Origin: Sipunculus nudus
Lineage: Eukaryota > Annelida > Sipuncula > Golfingiida > Sipunculidae
Assembly (NCBI GenBank): GCA_026874595.1
Contig: CM049316.1
Span: 49,540,695 to 49,604,694, forward strand
DNA length: 64,000 nucleotides
Reading direction: 5' to 3'
The position numbers and the translations under genes were made by a program. Positions 61,143-64,000 of the stretch are shown one piece after another; position 1 is the stretch's first letter; each line of letters opens with the position of its first letter. A model generated the notes under the pieces. That model saw nothing but the letters and a program-made list of their open reading frames with translations. It did no database searches and was not told the origin of the DNA.

Positions 61143-61404
61143 CCCCATTCTGTTGACTGACCTACACAATTAACAAGATAAATCTAACATTAAAGTCCCC
61201 GCTTTGAAAAAGCGGTGCCCTTCAGTTATCACCCTGTTCATCCATCTGTCCATCCGTCAGTAACCCTTTTTTGCGCGATATCCCAAAGAGAATACAATGG
61301 ATCTTTCTCAAATCCACAGGGATGATTGGTACCTAACAGAGCTCAATCCCTATCAAATTTCAGACCCGCCAAAAAATCAATATGGCCTCCAGAGCACAAT
61401 CGGT

Positions 61405-62580
61405 GAATTTTAGCTCAGCTGACTATAAGTCATCTGAGCTTTAGTCATGGTCCTTTGTCCTTCAGCTGTCCGTCCGTCTGTGCGTCCGTTAAACTGGCAT
61501 GTTCTTTAACCATTGGACCTACGAATCTGAAATTCGGCATACAGTTAGATGTCCCCCAAATCTCCAACCACACCGAAAATTGATTCATTAGGAGTTCGTT
61601 CCTTCGAGATGTAAAGGAAAAACCTCCGTTTTCCATTAAAAAGCCATCGTTACTCTTCAAGAATATCTTATATTAAAACCACTGGTCTGAATTTGATCAT
61701 AGTGAATATGCATATTCTTCCATACATTTTCCATTGACATACCAAAAATTAGGTCAGTATTGCTTACTGTTTGAAGTTATGGGCCCAAATATAATTCAAT
61801 TTAAAAAAAACTCAGGAAATATATTTTCTCACTTAACATGAGAATTGCTGAAGCTGGAGACTTTTTTTCAAGGATATAACTTTATTTAATCAAGTTTCAA
61901 TTGTTTACCCAAAATTAGATCTGAATTTTGTATATTTTTTAAGTTAATAGCATAATTAAAAAATCAATACCTTAAATTTTGTCCAATTTTGGCAACGGCA
62001 TGTTTTTTTTTAATTTTGTTTTTAATTTTCACAGCATATATACATAAGGGTTTAATCTTTAAAAATATGAAAATTCAAAGGAATTGATTGAAAAGAGTAG
62101 CTTTTATGCAAGTTTTCATACACTATGTCAAGTGTTGTTTACATCTAGCCAACCTAGTAGTACCGCCTTCCTTGTGTTATGTAACCTACTCCGAGCAGCT
62201 TGCCTTGGCTCAGCTTGGCCACTACTAGCAGGCTTCCCCTCTGCCCTGCACTCCCCCCACACCCCCCTCCCCCTCCCCTAGATGATGCATACCAGATGAA
62301 TGTTATAATCTTCTGTATTTGATTCATTCTTATTCTAGGCTATGCTACATTTAAGATAGTCGTGGTCCATTGTCCGTCGCCCGTCCGTCCGTAGATGTGG
62401 CACGTTTGGAAACCGTAAGACCTAGGAATCCAAATTTCGGTATAATGTTAGATGTCCCCAAGATCTCCTACCAAGCCGAATACTGGGTCTTTGCAACTGC
62501 GTTCCTTTGAGAAATTAAGGAAAAACCTCATTTTTTTTATTAAAACCTGTTTTCACACTTCAGGACTGCCTAATCTCAAA
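61405..62580 (+). mobile_element. Helentron-like 5' copy, then a second fragment
   Basis: The 5' hairpin lies at 61411-61443. Internal text duplicates 34370-35160 closely, including agcttgccttggctcagcttggccact and a C-rich tract (62250-62280). At about 62355 a further fragment (gatagtcgtggtccattgtccg) repeats 17600-17840. Confidence 0.65.
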
Positions 62581-62589
62581 ACCACTCAT

Positions 62590-63960
62590 CTGTTATGTAC
62601 CATTCGAACAAACCTGAGAGAGATGATATAAAAGATTATTTCTGTTAAATATTGAACAATTTGATTTTTCTCTATAAAATCTAAGAAATGCAGTTTTTCA
62701 GATGGCTAATTTGTGCATTAAATTTCATGATGCTAGCTCCAGTCGTTTTCGAATAGTATGGGTTAACGTACAGACGATGGACTACGGACGCCGCCACACC
62801 ATCGAATTAGCTCACAGGTTCACTAAAAATTACTACAGATGCATATTGAATGCAAAATTATAATACAGATACATCTCACTGACAGCAAAATCTTGAATTA
62901 AGTTGAGTATGGAAACCTTTTATTTATAATCCATGTATAGCCGTCTTTATATACCTACAGAGAGCTGTATACCTGTGATTGTTAACAATCATAAATCTAC
63001 ATTTTTTAAAAGCTTTTAAAAAACATTCTTGTCAATATTAACCATAGATAACCTGAAATTTAAATGTCTTGAGGCATTATGTAACGGATGCTGATAAACT
63101 GGTGCCAGGCTAGATGAATCTGCTTTACACAGCTAACATTTATGGTAAAATGACTCAATTCAATCTTTATAATTCAGCCAAAATTCATTCTTTGGAACCA
63201 TAAAGACAATTATTATAAGAATTATTCAGGGGATTATTCTTGTAAAATATTAAACAAATTGGCCTCAGTGGCGTCAGTCAAAAAACGTTTGGCAGGTTTA
63301 TAACTCGTATGGGAAAATACAGCAAAATGGCATTGTTAAGCTTCCCATAACTCAGCCAAAAATCACTGAACCAAAACCATTTGAACAAACTTGAATTATC
63401 AACATCTAAGGATAATTAATGTGTGAGATTTTAGAATTTGGCCCAGTGGTTTTTGAGAAGAAGATCTTTGTAGCCACTGGGCTGAAATGGGTTATTATGG
63501 CATATGACTAAATCAAGCTTCCCATAACTCAGCTTAAAGTCACTGAACTGAGACAATTCTAATAAACTTCAGAAAGCACTACCCTATTGATCATTTCTGT
63601 GCGATATTAAACAATTTGGCCTTATGGTTTCAGAGAAGAAGTTTTTTGTACCCGTCAGTATGATACAGCCACTGATGACCCCCTTACAAAAAAGGCCGAT
63701 GCAGATGGCGCCACCAATAACTCAATTTCAGATATAACTCATGTGACCAACATTGGCATAAAATTTGGTGATGATAGCTTCAGCCATTTCTGAGATTGTA
63801 ATTTTAGTATGTTTTTTGGACAGATGACTAAGTTCGACTTCCTGTAACTCGGCCAAAAATCACTTTGAACTTAAACCATTCGAATAAACTTGAGAGAGAT
63901 TGTTGCAGGAATAATTTCTGTGAAATATTGGACAATTAATATTAACAAGACATAATATTA
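62590..63960 (+). repeat. 49831-family segments, including a right tip
   Basis: Positions 62600-62828 end in acggacgccgccacaccatcgaattagctcacaggttcactaaaaat, a right tip of the 49831-52996 family. Positions 62830-63960 repeat the modules of 20800-22000 (gcgtcagtcaaaaaacgttt, agaagatctttgtagccact, gatggcgccaccaat at 63704). Confidence 0.65.
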
Positions 63961-64000
63961 ACAAGAATGACAAATAAAAAAAATGATAATAATAATAAGA

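Overview
The window is eukaryotic, AT-rich and almost entirely interspersed repeats. It holds one recognisable host gene whose small exons are separated by very long introns. Intron structure, canonical GT/AG splice sites, a CD109-like thioester-protein gene, L1/Tx1-type LINE fragments and large families of foldback or Helentron-like repeats suggest an invertebrate animal. A bivalve mollusc is my best guess, but that is an inference.

Host gene: six consecutive + strand exons (16000-16161, 27668-27730, 39517-39653, 42985-43159, 43517-43625, 47669-47862) join in perfect phase into 279 residues plus stop. They encode the C-terminal part of an alpha-2-macroglobulin/CD109-family protein: the end of the thioester domain, the CUB remainder, the receptor-binding (MG8) domain, and a Cys-rich tail ending in a hydrophobic membrane or GPI-signal segment. 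AATAAA follows at 47997. Upstream exons, including the thioester motif, are not found in positions 1-16000. A second, much weaker candidate is a short spliced transcript at about 4930-6945.

Layout. 1-375: LINE reverse-transcriptase fragment. 400-2850: AGGTGGCGCCACCT-family and related modules. 2850-13330: Helentron-like copies, two ATATG-rich satellites and about 190-bp tandem repeats. 13330-16000: repeat debris. 16000-48030: the CD109-like gene. Its second intron holds a 3.7-kb transposon with a satellite core (28293-31990, 8-bp target duplication), a 1.5-kb near-perfect foldback element (32122-33629) and a solo LTR (36215-36883). Its last intron holds a TA-flanked MITE (43743-44934) nested in a GGCGCC element. 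48690-53000: Helentron-like copy and a 3.2-kb foldback (49831-52996). 53360-54100: short tandem array. 55210-57927: a third foldback with nine 21-bp palindromic units in each arm. 58079-58879: LINE ORF1 pseudogene. 59000-64000: more copies of the same families.

There are no bacterial-type operons, CRISPR arrays, rRNA or convincing tRNA genes. The most interesting content is the nested foldback and satellite-bearing elements, several of which can be delimited to the base because their interrupted host repeats are readable on both sides.
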